This document shows positions 1 to 7,745 of a DNA stretch of 16,639 nt, one piece after another. The translations under genes were made by a program, and so were the position numbers. Position 1 is the first letter of the stretch, and each line of letters begins with the position of its first letter. The notes beneath the pieces are model-generated. The model saw nothing but the letters and a program-made list of their open reading frames with translations, did no database searches and had not been told where the DNA came from. Origin of the DNA: Euperipatoides rowelli (taxonomy: Eukaryota; Onychophora; Udeonychophora; Euonychophora; Peripatopsidae); assembly GCA_003024985.2 (NCBI GenBank), contig PXIH01S0011488.1. One strand, given 5' to 3'.

Positions 1-133
1 CAATATATATTTATTATAAGTAAATTTACTAATGCAAAATTCTACCTACAAACTTAATATTTAAAAAAAAAAAACGTTAATGTGACACTTGGAATTGCAT
101 CAGGCAGTGACACCTGGCTATGTAATTTATAAA

Positions 134-218
134 TTATTTTACAAAGTGAATAGTGGGCACTTTAAAAATGCTTCGGGGGCACTTTGGTGCCCGTGAGCAC
201 CAGGTTGCCTATGTCTGG
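134..218. mobile_element. hAT-like transposon terminus (non-autonomous remnant)
   Basis: The stretch ends in GGTTGCCTATGTCTG. Read on the minus strand it begins CAGACATAGGCAACCTGG, which resembles the CAGnGnTnGGCAAC ends of many hAT elements. It holds two small complementary blocks, including a perfect GGGCAC/GTGCCC hairpin at 178-193. The partner terminus is not seen and may lie left of the window or be deleted. Assignment to hAT is by resemblance of the end only; no transposase is present. Confidence 0.4.
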
Positions 219-219
219 T

Positions 220-545
220 CTACACTATTCAACTTACCCATGCCAAATTTCAAGTTTGTGCTATGTTGGGAAGTATGCTAAACAGTTCAGGGTGATTCCC
301 CATCCCTCATCCTTTAAAAAAAAAAAAATCCAAAAGTCTATTTTCATTGGCTACACTATTCAACTTACCCATGATAAATTTTAAGTTTGTGCGATGTAAA
401 AACGTATGCTAAACAGTTCTGGGTATTCCCCACCTCTTATCCCATTCCCAAAAATCTAAATATATATTTTCCCTTTCTACACTATGCAACCTTTCCACAT
501 ACCAAATTTTAAGTTTGTGCCATGTTATATCCTCACTCTGCAATG
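220..545. repeat. Tandem repeat, about 128-bp unit, 2.5 copies
   Basis: Three units start at 220, 351 and 477, each with CTACACTATKCAAC followed by an AAATTTYAAGTTTGTG block. Units 1 and 2 (131 and 126 bp) also share TATGCTAAACAGTTC and a C-rich stretch; unit 3 is cut short. On the minus strand each unit carries AAATTTGGYATG, a motif seen in many dispersed invertebrate repeats. The short open frame here is repeat sequence, not a gene. The region just downstream (546-600) ends in a CAAACATACAAACAC tract that looks like the edge of the same element. Confidence 0.75.
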
Positions 546-639
546 ATAACAAACATACAAACACCCAAATCACTTTCTACATTATATATTAGATTTACAG
601 GTTCTTAAATATTTTTTTAAATTTGCATGCCTCCTTCCT

Positions 640-790
640 TCTTTATAAATTTAGGAACCGGTGATAAAACGGTGAAAAAAAATGCCCAATTTGTGCAATG
701 TCTTTTCCCGAATTCGAATCGACAACCTAAGGTATGCCAGAATGTCCAGTCAGCCATCAAGTCCACTCAACCAGCCCCACACAGCTTTCT
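640..790 (-). mobile_element. tRNA-derived SINE (minus strand)
   Basis: On the minus strand, a box A-like TGGTTGAGTGG (763-773) is followed 42 bp later by a box B-like GATTCGAATTC (710-720), the two internal RNA polymerase III promoter elements of tRNA genes. The spacing suits a tRNA with a long variable arm (Leu or Ser type). No cloverleaf with paired acceptor stem is evident, so this is a SINE head rather than a tRNA gene. The body would run leftward toward 600; its 3' end is not clear. Confidence 0.6.
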
Positions 791-823
791 ATTATTTTAG
801 TCAATTTGCATTAATTCTACAGA

Positions 824-910
824 TTATAAATATAAATGTCTGTCTGTACAGTATTTTCCCTATACAATTCTCCGCGATTTGACCAATCGGGACAAAATTT
901 GGCATATTGC
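824..910 (+). repeat. Dispersed repeat edge with AAATTTGGCAT motif
   Basis: ATTATAAATATAAATGTCTGTCTG is followed by CTCCGCGATTTGACCAATCG and AAATTTGGCATATTG. The order (AT-rich start, TGTnTG tract, AAATTTGGCAT) matches, in opposite orientation, the minus-strand order at 600-500. The class of element is not clear. Confidence 0.4.
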
Positions 911-1420
911 TTTTTCTCCATTTTACCTCCCCCTTGTTACTTTTTTTCTATCACCCTTCCTTCTACCACCATTATTGTTTTCTTCGTCACACTATTTTAC
1001 TTTCAATTTTCTTAATCATTTCAAGTTTTTCTTTGTTAAAACTATTGCTTCCTCACTTAGACATATTTTTATATATCTGTCATATGGTTTAACATTATTC
1101 AGACTTTTGAACAGGATTATATTTGTTTTATGTGTGTCTCTATCCACGCCTTTATTTTTAAAGATATAAACTTAATTTTTAACAAATAATATACATAATG
1201 ACTTTCTATATATTTTTTATCGATTTTTTAATTACTTATTTACACAAAAAAGTAAAATAAATTTTCAATATACCTAGTTTGAATAAAATAATTGAAAATA
1301 AAATTTTTAATTAGTGGAATTCTAAATTAGTAATAGTTAATTTTTAAATTTAGTATTATAAGCATTGTTTAAGTATTTTAATTTGGTTTTTTCTTCTTCT
1401 TTCTTTCTTTTTGCTTATAG
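911..1420 (+). other. Intron-like AT- and pyrimidine-rich stretch
   Basis: 910-1060 is strongly pyrimidine-rich on the plus strand, then 1140-1390 is very AT-rich with no convincing coding frame. The small open frames here are low-complexity T/C runs. The stretch ends with about 35 bases of TTC/TTT tract and TTGCTTATAG at 1411-1420, a textbook polypyrimidine tract plus AG acceptor. I read it as the end of an intron. Confidence 0.5.
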
Positions 1421-1527
1421 TAGAAAGCAACTCTGGAAGCTTATGGGGAGTCAATAGCTGGGCTTCTTTTGTACTTACAGCCATAGTAACATCCCTAATC
1501 TCCCACAGATGGATCAACAGGTGGTAG
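1421..1527 (+). CDS. Candidate terminal coding exon, unknown membrane-type C-terminus
   Basis: The exon would start after the AG at 1419-1420. Of the three phases only one stays open for long: from 1423 it codes 34 residues and stops at TAG 1525-1527. The peptide contains SLWGVNSWASFVLTAIV and ends HRWINRW, that is, a hydrophobic segment of about 14 residues rich in Trp followed by a basic-aromatic tail, as in a membrane protein C-terminus. The exon and following 3' UTR are clearly richer in G+C than the flanks, and an AATAAA signal follows. Upstream exons must lie left of the window or be hidden in the repeats. I do not recognise the family. A frame shifted by one is also open (47 codons to a TAA ending at about 1592) but has a stop close to the acceptor, so I prefer the first. 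Confidence 0.45.
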
Positions 1528-1907
1528 TTGGAGCAACAGTGCCTGATCGTACATCTACAAGAATAAACTCCTCCCCTTCAAAAAAACTGTAAGCCTATGG
1601 AAGGGCACACTCTTTCAGTGTGCCTTATAATTCCTAGATGCCAGGCCGAACCATCATTGCGAGTCTTCTGTTCGATGAGAACACAGCTCTTCATCCATGC
1701 TATCAACACCAATAACCAAATTTCTGGTTTTGTTTACATTTCACTAGAACAACTTTAAACCTAATTTGGAAAGAAAAATGGCCAAAAANTTTTCAATTAC
1801 AACATTCAAATTGTTATCTGTTAAAAATGGTTATTCATTACACACAGACTCAGTGAGACAAATATATAATTATAGTACACTTTTGTAATAAAGAGAAAAA
1901 AATATTC
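1528..1907 (+). other. Putative 3' untranslated region
   Basis: This follows the stop of the candidate last exon and runs to an AATAAA at 1887-1892 and a run of twelve A at 1908-1919. It carries a perfect 8-bp hairpin at 1604-1624 (GGCACACT, 5-base loop, AGTGTGCC). The genomic A run directly after the signal could be chance or could mean that the unit is a retrocopy; the intact polypyrimidine acceptor upstream argues against a processed copy. Confidence 0.4.
1887..1892 (+). promoter_or_regulatory. Poly(A) signal AATAAA
   Basis: Canonical hexamer 16 bases before an A12 run, at the end of the putative 3' UTR. A second AATAAA lies near 2077 and could be an alternative site. Confidence 0.45.
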
Positions 1908-1919
1908 AAAAAAAAAAAA

Positions 1920-2685
1920 CACAAACTGGAAACCTTAGGTGGTTATATTTTATACAAGAATCTTCTATTTCTGCTGTTTATCATGTATGTCTGTTAACTG
2001 TTGTTTTAATGATGAATTTGTTTTGTTTATTTTCTTGCCTGCTTTTAATTTAATTAAGATACTTTTTATATTTTAAAATAAAACATCAAATTTATCTATG
2101 TATGGATGACGGGTTTTACTAACATTCTAACCCTCACGTTAGTTTTATATGTGCTAATATGATTTTCCAACTTTTCATGGAGAAATTTCTAACTACAGAC
2201 ATATCGCTGCTAATGATGGTTCGTCAATGGAACATGCTCCACACATTCATTTGATTTCTTTATACGGGTTGACAAATTGGGAATGGGAGAAGGGATAAAG
2301 CTGGTGGAAAGCTATGAAAAAAATATTTCAAACACGCTGATAGTTGTGGAAATTATTTTTGATAATGAAACCTCAACTAATGTTCCATCGGAGATGAACT
2401 GTATATGAACTGAAGGGGGAGCCCTGTGCTATTTTAGAAGCCCCATGTAATTCTATTTATTGGGTTTTGGTATATTAACAATGATGTATATAGTGCATAT
2501 AGGGACTCAAAAGGATTTTAGAAAAAACAACAAACAAATGTATGCTTTTTTTTTCATTTCACCCTAATGTTCAGTTTAAACTGGTGATATGTGAAATTTG
2601 GTTTTTATTCCATATCTATATTATATATGAATATATATTTATTATACATGTTAACAGAATTTTTACAACCAAAGTAGACAAAATA
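1920..2685. other. Intergenic or intronic AT-rich sequence
   Basis: No supported gene. The only coding-like patch is a 46-codon open frame at 2158-2298 with less AT than its surroundings and an AG at 2197-2198, but without a good polypyrimidine tract. The rest is A/T-rich with several short homopolymer runs. Confidence 0.4.
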
Positions 2686-2713
2686 TAATTTCCTGACAAA
2701 ATATGTCTAACAG

Positions 2714-2865
2714 CTTCTGTTTATGACACTACTTCTTGTAAGTACAAAAAGGGTATGTTTGCCGAACACAGATGTATCGTGCAAGACTATGGAGTCTACG
2801 GTCAAGGATTCATTGCTCAGTGCAGCTGGGCTAAGCACAGGATTGTTTCTAGAATTATTAAAATG
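2714..2865 (+). CDS. Candidate internal exon, unknown Cys-containing protein
   Basis: A frame open from 2689 to TAA 2893-2895 (68 codons) lies in a patch of raised G+C. It has a possible acceptor (CTAACAG, AG at 2712-2713) and a possible donor (ATG|GTGTGT at 2866), giving an exon of about 50 codons. The peptide includes TSCKYKKGMFAEHRC, then QDYGVYGQGFIAQCSWAKHR and a basic RIVSRIIK tail; three Cys and mixed aromatic and charged residues look protein-like. Both splice sites are weaker than those at 1420 and 8222. It does not continue the exon at 1421, which ends in a stop, so it would belong to another gene or a pseudogene. I do not recognise the family. Confidence 0.3.
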
Positions 2866-2895
2866 GTGTGTACTATAGTATTTTACTATACTTAA

Positions 2896-3312
2896 TGGAA
2901 AAACCTTTTCTTCTCATTGACTGATGATTATTGTATTTCCATTGACTCTATGCAAAGACACCAGTTGTAAACTGAGCAGAGATCGTCATTATTATTACTT
3001 GTTCCATTTAAATGCCTAATTATGGTTTATTTGGTTTGTTTTATTTTTGCTTAAAAATTCTAAGCAGAAATATCCTGTCAAATGTTAATTAATATGTGTT
3101 CATTTTTGTTTTTTATTATTTAATTTAAAATAATAAAAATTTATCCTCGAAAAGAAAAAAAAAAACAAATAAAAATTTGAATTCTTAATAAATAAAGAAT
3201 GAATCGTGTCATTTTTACAAACAAAACTATTGAAATCAATGCTAGTGTGTTGACATTTGTTGTTTTTGTTTGTTATTATTATTCACTCAATGGATTGAAA
3301 CATTTTTTAGTA
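2896..3312. other. AT-rich spacer
   Basis: No gene, RNA or clear repeat seen. Many A and T runs, with several AATAAA-like hexamers around 3120-3195 that are expected by chance at this composition. Confidence 0.5.
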
Positions 3313-3402
3313 CAGCTCCATTGGTACAGTGGTCTAAGCTGTTGGCTGCCAGTGCTAGTACAGAAAAGGGGTCAAAGTTAGATCCTGGGAAGCCCCGGTG
3401 CT
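3313..3402 (+). mobile_element. tRNA-derived SINE head
   Basis: Box A-like TGGTACAGTGG at 3322-3332 runs into TCTAAGCTGTTGG; box B-like AGTTAGATCCT is at 3376-3386, 43 bp downstream. GTGGTCTAAGC recalls tRNA-Leu, as does the spacing. The acceptor stem is not paired, so this is not an intact tRNA gene. Directly downstream lies the 125-bp dispersed repeat, which may be the SINE body or a separate neighbour. The open frames on both strands here are shadows of the repeat. Confidence 0.65.
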
Positions 3403-3427
3403 GGAAAATGGCAAATTTTATTTTGCC

Positions 3428-3677
3428 ATCAGTACACACCAGGGAATTTTTTCTGTATTTTCTATCTATATTCCGACTTGATCTAAGCAAAAATGAATTT
3501 ATTCTGACCATACAAACAAACCGAGTTAGAAGATTGTAAATAGAATATTCTAACATGTATAGTTATACACCAGGAAATTATTTCTGTATTTTCTATTTAG
3601 ATTCTGACTTGATCCAAGCAAAAATGGATTTATCATGACCATACAAACAAAAGATTGTAAATAAAATATTCTAACAG
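3428..3677 (+). repeat. Dispersed repeat, about 125-bp unit, two tandem copies
   Basis: Copies at about 3428-3552 and 3553-3677 share CACCAGG, TTTCTGTATTTTCTAT, GACTTGATC, a GACCATACAAACAAA block, AGATTGTAAATA and AATATTCTAACA. Copies 3 and 4 lie at 4042 and 6230. The unit has no coding capacity. Because it follows a tRNA-like head and precedes a second SINE-like core, the whole 3313-3990 stretch may be a composite SINE. Confidence 0.8.
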
Positions 3678-3990
3678 AGGGTTGAGCTTTGCTGCTTTGC
3701 ATTCTTGGTGAAGGCGTGAGTAGCGGGTCAGGTTCGCGGCTCACGCTGTCTGACCCTAAAACTTCATTCCCAATTGTCTTCCTTTGTGAATGGCAGGGAG
3801 TTTAGGGTGCTATTTAACCAGTCGGCATGACTCTTGGACCTTGCGTTATTAAGATATGAATTTCTGAAGTTCAGCAAATACGAGCATATTACATCTGAAT
3901 CTTCGGATGAAAAGTCTGATCGTCAGAAATGTAGTACCATTGTAAATAAGGTAAATATGTAAATATAGTGTAAATAGACAGATTCTCTCA
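3678..3990 (+). mobile_element. SINE-like element, core copy 1, with TGTAAAT-type tail
   Basis: Shares an ordered series of blocks with 7486-7745: CAGGTTCGCGGCTC (CAGGTTCAAGGCTC in copy 2), CTGTCTGACC (CTATCTGACC), a TGTCTT(C/T)C block, GGGAG plus TAGGGTnCT, CCAGTC and a CTTGGACCTT-like block, and TATAGTGTAAATA at the 3' end. The 3' tail is a degenerate TGTAAAT repeat (3940-3977). GGTTCGCGGCT resembles box B but a partner box A is uncertain. The shared central domain and simple-repeat tail are typical of metazoan SINEs that keep a conserved core, but I cannot name the superfamily. Confidence 0.55.
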
Positions 3991-4041
3991 ACTTCAGGTG
4001 GGCAAGACACCCATGGTGTGTCATCAAAAAAAAAAATATGC

Positions 4042-4153
4042 TAACATGTATAGTTATGCACAAGGAAATTTTTCTGTATTTTCTATCTAGATTCTGAACA
4101 AACATTGAATAGACATCCAAATTAGAATGTAAATAGAAATTCTAATATGTATA
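4042..4153 (+). repeat. Dispersed 125-bp repeat, copy 3 (internally deleted)
   Basis: Starts AACATGTATAGTTATGCAC, continues through TTTCTGTATTTTCTATCTAG, lacks most of the GACTTGATCC to GACCATAC middle, and ends with ATTCTAATATGTATA at 4153. The next unit in the array does not follow directly: its start (GTTATGCACCAGG) is found at 6232, beyond the inserted element. Confidence 0.7.
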
Positions 4154-4188
4154 CTGTAAAATGCCGATCAAGAGCGCATGCACTCTAA

Positions 4189-4370
4189 AACCTTCATTTT
4201 TCCAATTTGGGGGGGAGGGGAGCTATTATTTGGCGTATCTATCTTGAACTTTAGAAATGGCTTCAATCTTGAAAATTTAGGGGGCAAGCCTTTATTTGGA
4301 TATGCTTCCAATTTCTTAGGAATGGTAAAAAAAAGGGGATGTGCTTTTATTTGGACAAATGAAGTATAAG
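4189..4370 (+). repeat. G-rich subterminal repeats, left end
   Basis: Three degenerate units carry a G run followed by a TTATTTGG block: TTGGGGGGGAGGGGAGC then ATTATTTGG; TTAGGGGGCAAGCC then TTTATTTGG; AAAGGGGATGTGC then TTTTATTTGG. The 63-codon open frame here is repeat sequence, not a gene. Confidence 0.55.
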
Positions 4371-4433
4371 CCTTTTTTATTATTATTAAAATTAAACCCT
4401 GTCCCCTTAATTACATGGCAATGGACTAGGCCA

Positions 4434-4520
4434 GGGCTCGACAAATTGTTTTTGTTGTTCTAGCCACTGGCTAACTGCATTATAAAAGTTTTAGCCAAGA
4501 CACATACTTTGTTAGCCTAT
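4434..4520. repeat. Possible hAT-like end with CTAGCC/GGCTA motifs
   Basis: CAGGGCTCGACAAATTG at 4433-4449 looks like a hAT-type start; it is followed by TTCTAGCCACTGGCTAACTG and TTTTAGCCAAG. No matching opposite end was found in the window. Confidence 0.25.
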
Positions 4521-4947
4521 TTTGTTTTCATCACATAAATGCTTGCAAACATTTTTTTAATTATAAAAATATGCAAACTTCCTCAGCTTGAAACAAAATA
4601 ATAGACCCAGTTTTAAAATATATTACAATACAAATAGTTTATTTTTTTTTTAAGAAAAAGAAATAAAACAGCTTTAACTTGGTATCAACTTTATTTTTTT
4701 AGTGATTAGTTGTTTTCCACTTTCACGATAGAAACCAAATTTTGCTAATGAACTTCGCATTCTGATTTTTTTGATTTTAGAACTAACAATAATAAAGAAC
4801 TTTAAAAATGGCTGTCCTACTAAGGTTGTTCCATTATTTGAAGGGGAGAGGTATGAAAGATAAATACGATACTATATCAATATTGGACAACTTTTTCAAA
4901 CTTTTTGAAAACGTAGGAAATTTTGTTAGTCATATTCAATTATGATT

Positions 4948-5230
4948 ACTAGCGTCTGGAACTCAGACCTATCATTGTCCTGTAGCCTACTAGATGATCT
5001 ACTAATTTTAACACTCAGTAAACTGACTCTAACCCCAACATGAATATAATAGCAAATTAAAGGATCTCTAACATTTACGCATACTGACTCTAAACTTGAA
5101 ATTACATTAAAGCATCAATAAATAAATAAAAGTCAATAAAAGGTCGGCTTGCAGATAGAATGCAAGCTGACCTCTGATTGGCTGTTTTAGTGTTGGCGTA
5201 CACTGATAGGTCTGAGACCCAGAAGCTAGT
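4948..5230. mobile_element. MITE-like element, 283 bp, with 31-bp inverted ends
   Basis: The left end (4948-4978, ACTAGCGTCTGGAACTCAG...) and the reverse complement of the right end (5200-5230, ACTAGCTTCTGGGTCTCAG...) agree at 27 of 31 positions. Internally there is a second hairpin, GGTCGGCTTGCA (5142-5153) with TGCAAGCTGACC (5161-5172), 11 of 12 paired. There is no coding frame and no clear flanking duplication, so the superfamily is open. Confidence 0.6.
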
Positions 5231-6084
5231 CTTCGATTTTATTTTTTATAGTTCTGCCTATCAAATTCATATTTCCTTTTAATCAAAAAACGGTCATTTA
5301 TTTATTTTTATCTTTATATGCTTTTAAATAATAAAGTAACAAAATTACTTGTAAACTTTCTCTCAAGTTGAATTTACAGCTTATTTTGATAATCTAATCT
5401 ATTATTACCATCCGACCTTTCTAGATTCAATGCGTACTTGGAGTGCGCCAAGAAAATTAACAGACGTTTCTTTACTTAGCCTATACCCTACTTTTTAACT
5501 CTCTCTATTCTGATTCAATTACCATTTTAGACTGCAACATTTATTTGACTAATTCAGTAACAATAATAAACATATTGAAGTTTTTACTTATTTCATAAAA
5601 TGATCTTTTTGTGCTTTTAATGTAAAGTTTTGCTGTCTTCAAGAGTTAATACAGAATATGGCAAGCTTCCCCCTTTCTTTTCCTACCTAATTACATTCAT
5701 TTGCAAGAAAGTTCAAATTAAGCGTAAAATCAAAAATAAATGAAATTAAAAAAAAGGGTTTAAATCCATAGCGGCTCTCCTTAAACAATCAACTATAGTC
5801 TAAAATGATAATTAAAAATATGAAGAAATGCGCTGGTTTTTATTTCTGTTTTTATCTGTGAAGAAAATATTTAATTACAAGTCATTTTATGTTATTTTGG
5901 TACAAATATGCACTCTTAAATGGTCTATAGTCTTCTGTCATGGATGTAAGGTCAGTATGCAGTAATTAAAGGGACAATAATAATTAAAATAAATATATAT
6001 ATATATATTTTTACCTGCGACCTTATTAAGCTCTAAGAAACGATCAAATGTAGAAAAATAACGGCTGCACCTTTACTTAGATAT

Positions 6085-6203
6085 TTAAGTGATTTCTTAG
6101 GAATTGTTCAAAGTGTGAAAAAAATGGGGGTTAGCCCTTAGTTGGAAAGTGTGTTATTAAACACTCATTTACCTAAATTTAAGGAGTGAGCTCTTAATTG
6201 GAA
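6085..6203 (+). repeat. G-rich subterminal repeats, right end
   Basis: ATGGGGGTTAGCCCTTAGTTGG and TAAGGAGTGAGCTCTTAATTGG match the left-end units in pattern (G run, GCC, TTA, TTGG) and in the same orientation, just inside the right inverted repeat. TTTCTTAGGAAT also occurs at both ends (4312 and 6091). Confidence 0.5.
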
Positions 6204-6229
6204 ATGTGCTTTTGGTCGGCATTATACGG

Positions 6230-6367
6230 TTGTTATGCACCAGGAAATATTTCTGTATTTTTATCTAGATTCTGACTTGATCCAAACAAAAATGGATTTA
6301 TCCTGACCATACGAACAAATGTCTATTAGATGTTAGAAGAATGTACATAGAATATTCTAACATGTAT
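6230..6367 (+). repeat. Dispersed 125-bp repeat, copy 4
   Basis: Starts GTTATGCACCAGG, then TTTCTGTATTTTTATC, GACTTGATCCAAACAAAAATGG, GACCATACGAACAAA, a short extra GTCTATTAGATG, and ends ATAGAATATTCTAACATG. It is the most complete copy outside the tandem pair and forms the right flank of the 4154-6229 insertion. Confidence 0.75.
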
Positions 6368-6841
6368 ATATTGCAAACAAAGATCCTTTCACCCTTTAAG
6401 GTGAAACAAATTTAAAAAAAAAAAAAATAATCATTTATTTTGAAAGATAATTTTGAAAAAAAATAATCCACTTATTTAGAATATTAATCAAAATCCATTT
6501 TATACCTCCTCCCTCTTTAAACAGTATTGTTTTCAATAACCACTTTGTGACTGTTTCAGACATATTTGACATTACTGGCGTTCTATCCTCCAACTTGAAA
6601 GATATTTGGGTGTGTATGTTAACTATGTCTGAGTATCAGAGTACAAAATGAATCCAGAAAAGTCAGATAATAATCAACTCTGTGTAGAAGCTCTGCGGAT
6701 GTTAATTTAATCAAAGCACACATGGTGATGTTAGGTTCGAATAATAATTCTTCTTAACAGTGATGACATACTTAAAAAAAATAAAAGGAAATTGCATCTT
6801 TTAATATACCATAACTTACTTCAATTAATAAGATATAAAGA
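6368..6841. other. AT-rich spacer
   Basis: No gene or recognised repeat. A runs at 6413-6427 and 6771-6781, and otherwise mixed AT-rich sequence. Confidence 0.45.
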
Positions 6842-6894
6842 TGTACAACTCTGGTGGTCGTGTGCTTTCAACGATCACCACCAGATGTTGTACA
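6842..6894. repeat. Compact near-perfect foldback hairpin
   Basis: The left arm TGTACAACTCTGGTGGTCGT (6842-6861) pairs with 6871-6894; the only differences are one extra A and one extra two-base bulge in the right arm, around a 9-base loop. It is followed at 6892-6911 by ACAGTACCGGTATACTGT, itself nearly palindromic. It could be a very short foldback element, a TIR pair of a collapsed MITE, or a transcribed hairpin. Confidence 0.6.
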
Positions 6895-6918
6895 GTACCG
6901 GTATACTGTATGTAGGTC

Positions 6919-7107
6919 ATGAGTTCAACCTTGAGTGTAAGTTCCAGTGTTGAAAATAAGGAATTTTTTCCACATAGCTACACATCATGGAAACTAAGAA
7001 ATGTATCAAGGAACGTGCAGAAGACAATTTACGAGTATGAAAAATGGTTGAATGTTGAAGAGAAGAAACGCCACGATTCTTATGTGCAGACATCAAAAAG
7101 CATGTAA
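6919..7107 (+). CDS. Weak candidate coding segment, unknown
   Basis: An ATG-to-stop frame of 62 residues with a charged, helix-like second half (QKTIYEYEKWLNVEEKKRHD). The G+C is higher than in the flanks. There is no polypyrimidine tract upstream and the ATG context is weak; a possible donor (CAT|GTAAAT) lies at about 7102. It could be an exon, a transposon protein fragment or chance. I do not recognise the family. Confidence 0.2.
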   Translation: MSSTLSVSSSVENKEFFPHSYTSWKLRNVSRNVQKTIYEYEKWLNVEEKKRHDSYVQTSKSM

Positions 7108-7485
7108 ATTAATTTAATTGTAAAATATAGTGAAAGATAATGAAATCCTTTTGAAGTAATTGATCTATTATTATGGCAATGCTATTTAGGCTACTGTTTA
7201 AGCATTTCTTTTCATTATTAATTGTGATTAGATCATGGAAAGTCATATATTATGAATTTTATATACTTACAGAAAAATATTTTGTTGAATGAATGATTTC
7301 ACTTATCTTATGATAATGTCATATTGCATATTTGATTGTATTTATTGTATTTTAAATTTATTTACAAAAAAATGTTTATTGGAAGTAATTAGAAATATTG
7401 TCGGGTATATTCACAGAATAATTGTCCCATTTCAGAATTTAAATGTCTATTTCTTTACAACTCCAACAATATAGGATCTATGTTA
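7108..7485. other. AT-rich spacer
   Basis: Very AT-rich. The one open frame (7289-7474) has the Phe/Tyr/Ile/Asn bias expected from composition alone, so I call no gene. Confidence 0.5.
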
Positions 7486-7745
7486 AGCTCCTTAGTGTCA
7501 CCAAGAGCCAGGTTCAAGGCTCATTCTATCTGACCTGAAATCCCAAATGTCTTTCAGAAAGAAAGACTGGGAGAGTAGGGTTCTTTTCATCCAGTCAGAG
7601 TTAATTTCGGACTTTATGTCCTCAAGATAGAAAATAGTAAAAAAGAAGAAAGGCTGACCTTTGAACTGTATCGGGATTATGCATCATCGTTTAATCCATT
7701 AGCGACTGCATGTAAAAACTTGTATATAGTGTAAATAAAAAAAAA
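7486..7745 (+). mobile_element. SINE-like element, core copy 2
   Basis: Homologous in block order to 3678-3990: CAGGTTCAAGGCTC, CTATCTGACC, TGTCTTTC, GGGAGAGTAGGGTTCT, CCAGTC, GGACTTTATGTCCTCAAGATA, and TATAGTGTAAATA followed by an A run at 7737-7748. Copies 1 and 2 differ enough to be old insertions. The element carries no protein frame and would depend on a LINE for movement. Confidence 0.55.

Larger units (their letters stand above)
4154..6229. mobile_element. Non-autonomous DNA transposon-like insertion, 2.08 kb, with terminal inverted repeats
   Basis: The first 26 bases (4154-4179, CTGTAAAATGCCGATC...) and the reverse complement of the last 26 (6204-6229, CCGTATAATGCCGACC...) agree at 21 of 26 positions. 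The flanks fit together: the left flank ends ATGTATA and the right flank begins about GTTATGCACC, which is the unbroken junction ATGTATAGTTATGCAC seen at 4046. So the element sits between two units of the 125-bp array. No transposase frame is visible. G-rich direct repeats lie near both ends, and a MITE-like palindrome (4948-5230) is nested inside. The target duplication is short or eroded, so the superfamily is not fixed. Confidence 0.55.

Noticed and set aside
705-790. Intact tRNA gene on the minus strand
   Set aside because: Boxes A and B are present but no acceptor stem or anticodon arm pairs properly; SINE head is the better call.
879-1169. 96-codon open frame, hydrophobic
   Set aside because: Made of T/C-rich low-complexity sequence upstream of a splice acceptor; Phe/Leu/Ser bias comes from composition.
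1604-1624. Histone mRNA 3' stem-loop
   Set aside because: The stem is 8 bp with a 5-base loop, unlike the 6-bp stem and 4-base loop of histone messages, and AATAAA follows.
2158-2298. 46-codon protein-like open stretch with an AG at 2197-2198
   Set aside because: No good polypyrimidine tract, short, and of a length expected by chance at this composition; kept only as a note.
3287-3744. Minus-strand open frames of 89 and 64 codons
   Set aside because: They lie across the tRNA-like head and the 125-bp units; their similar peptides simply reflect the repeat.
4178-4369. 63-codon frame
   Set aside because: Coincides with G-rich subterminal repeats of the TIR element.
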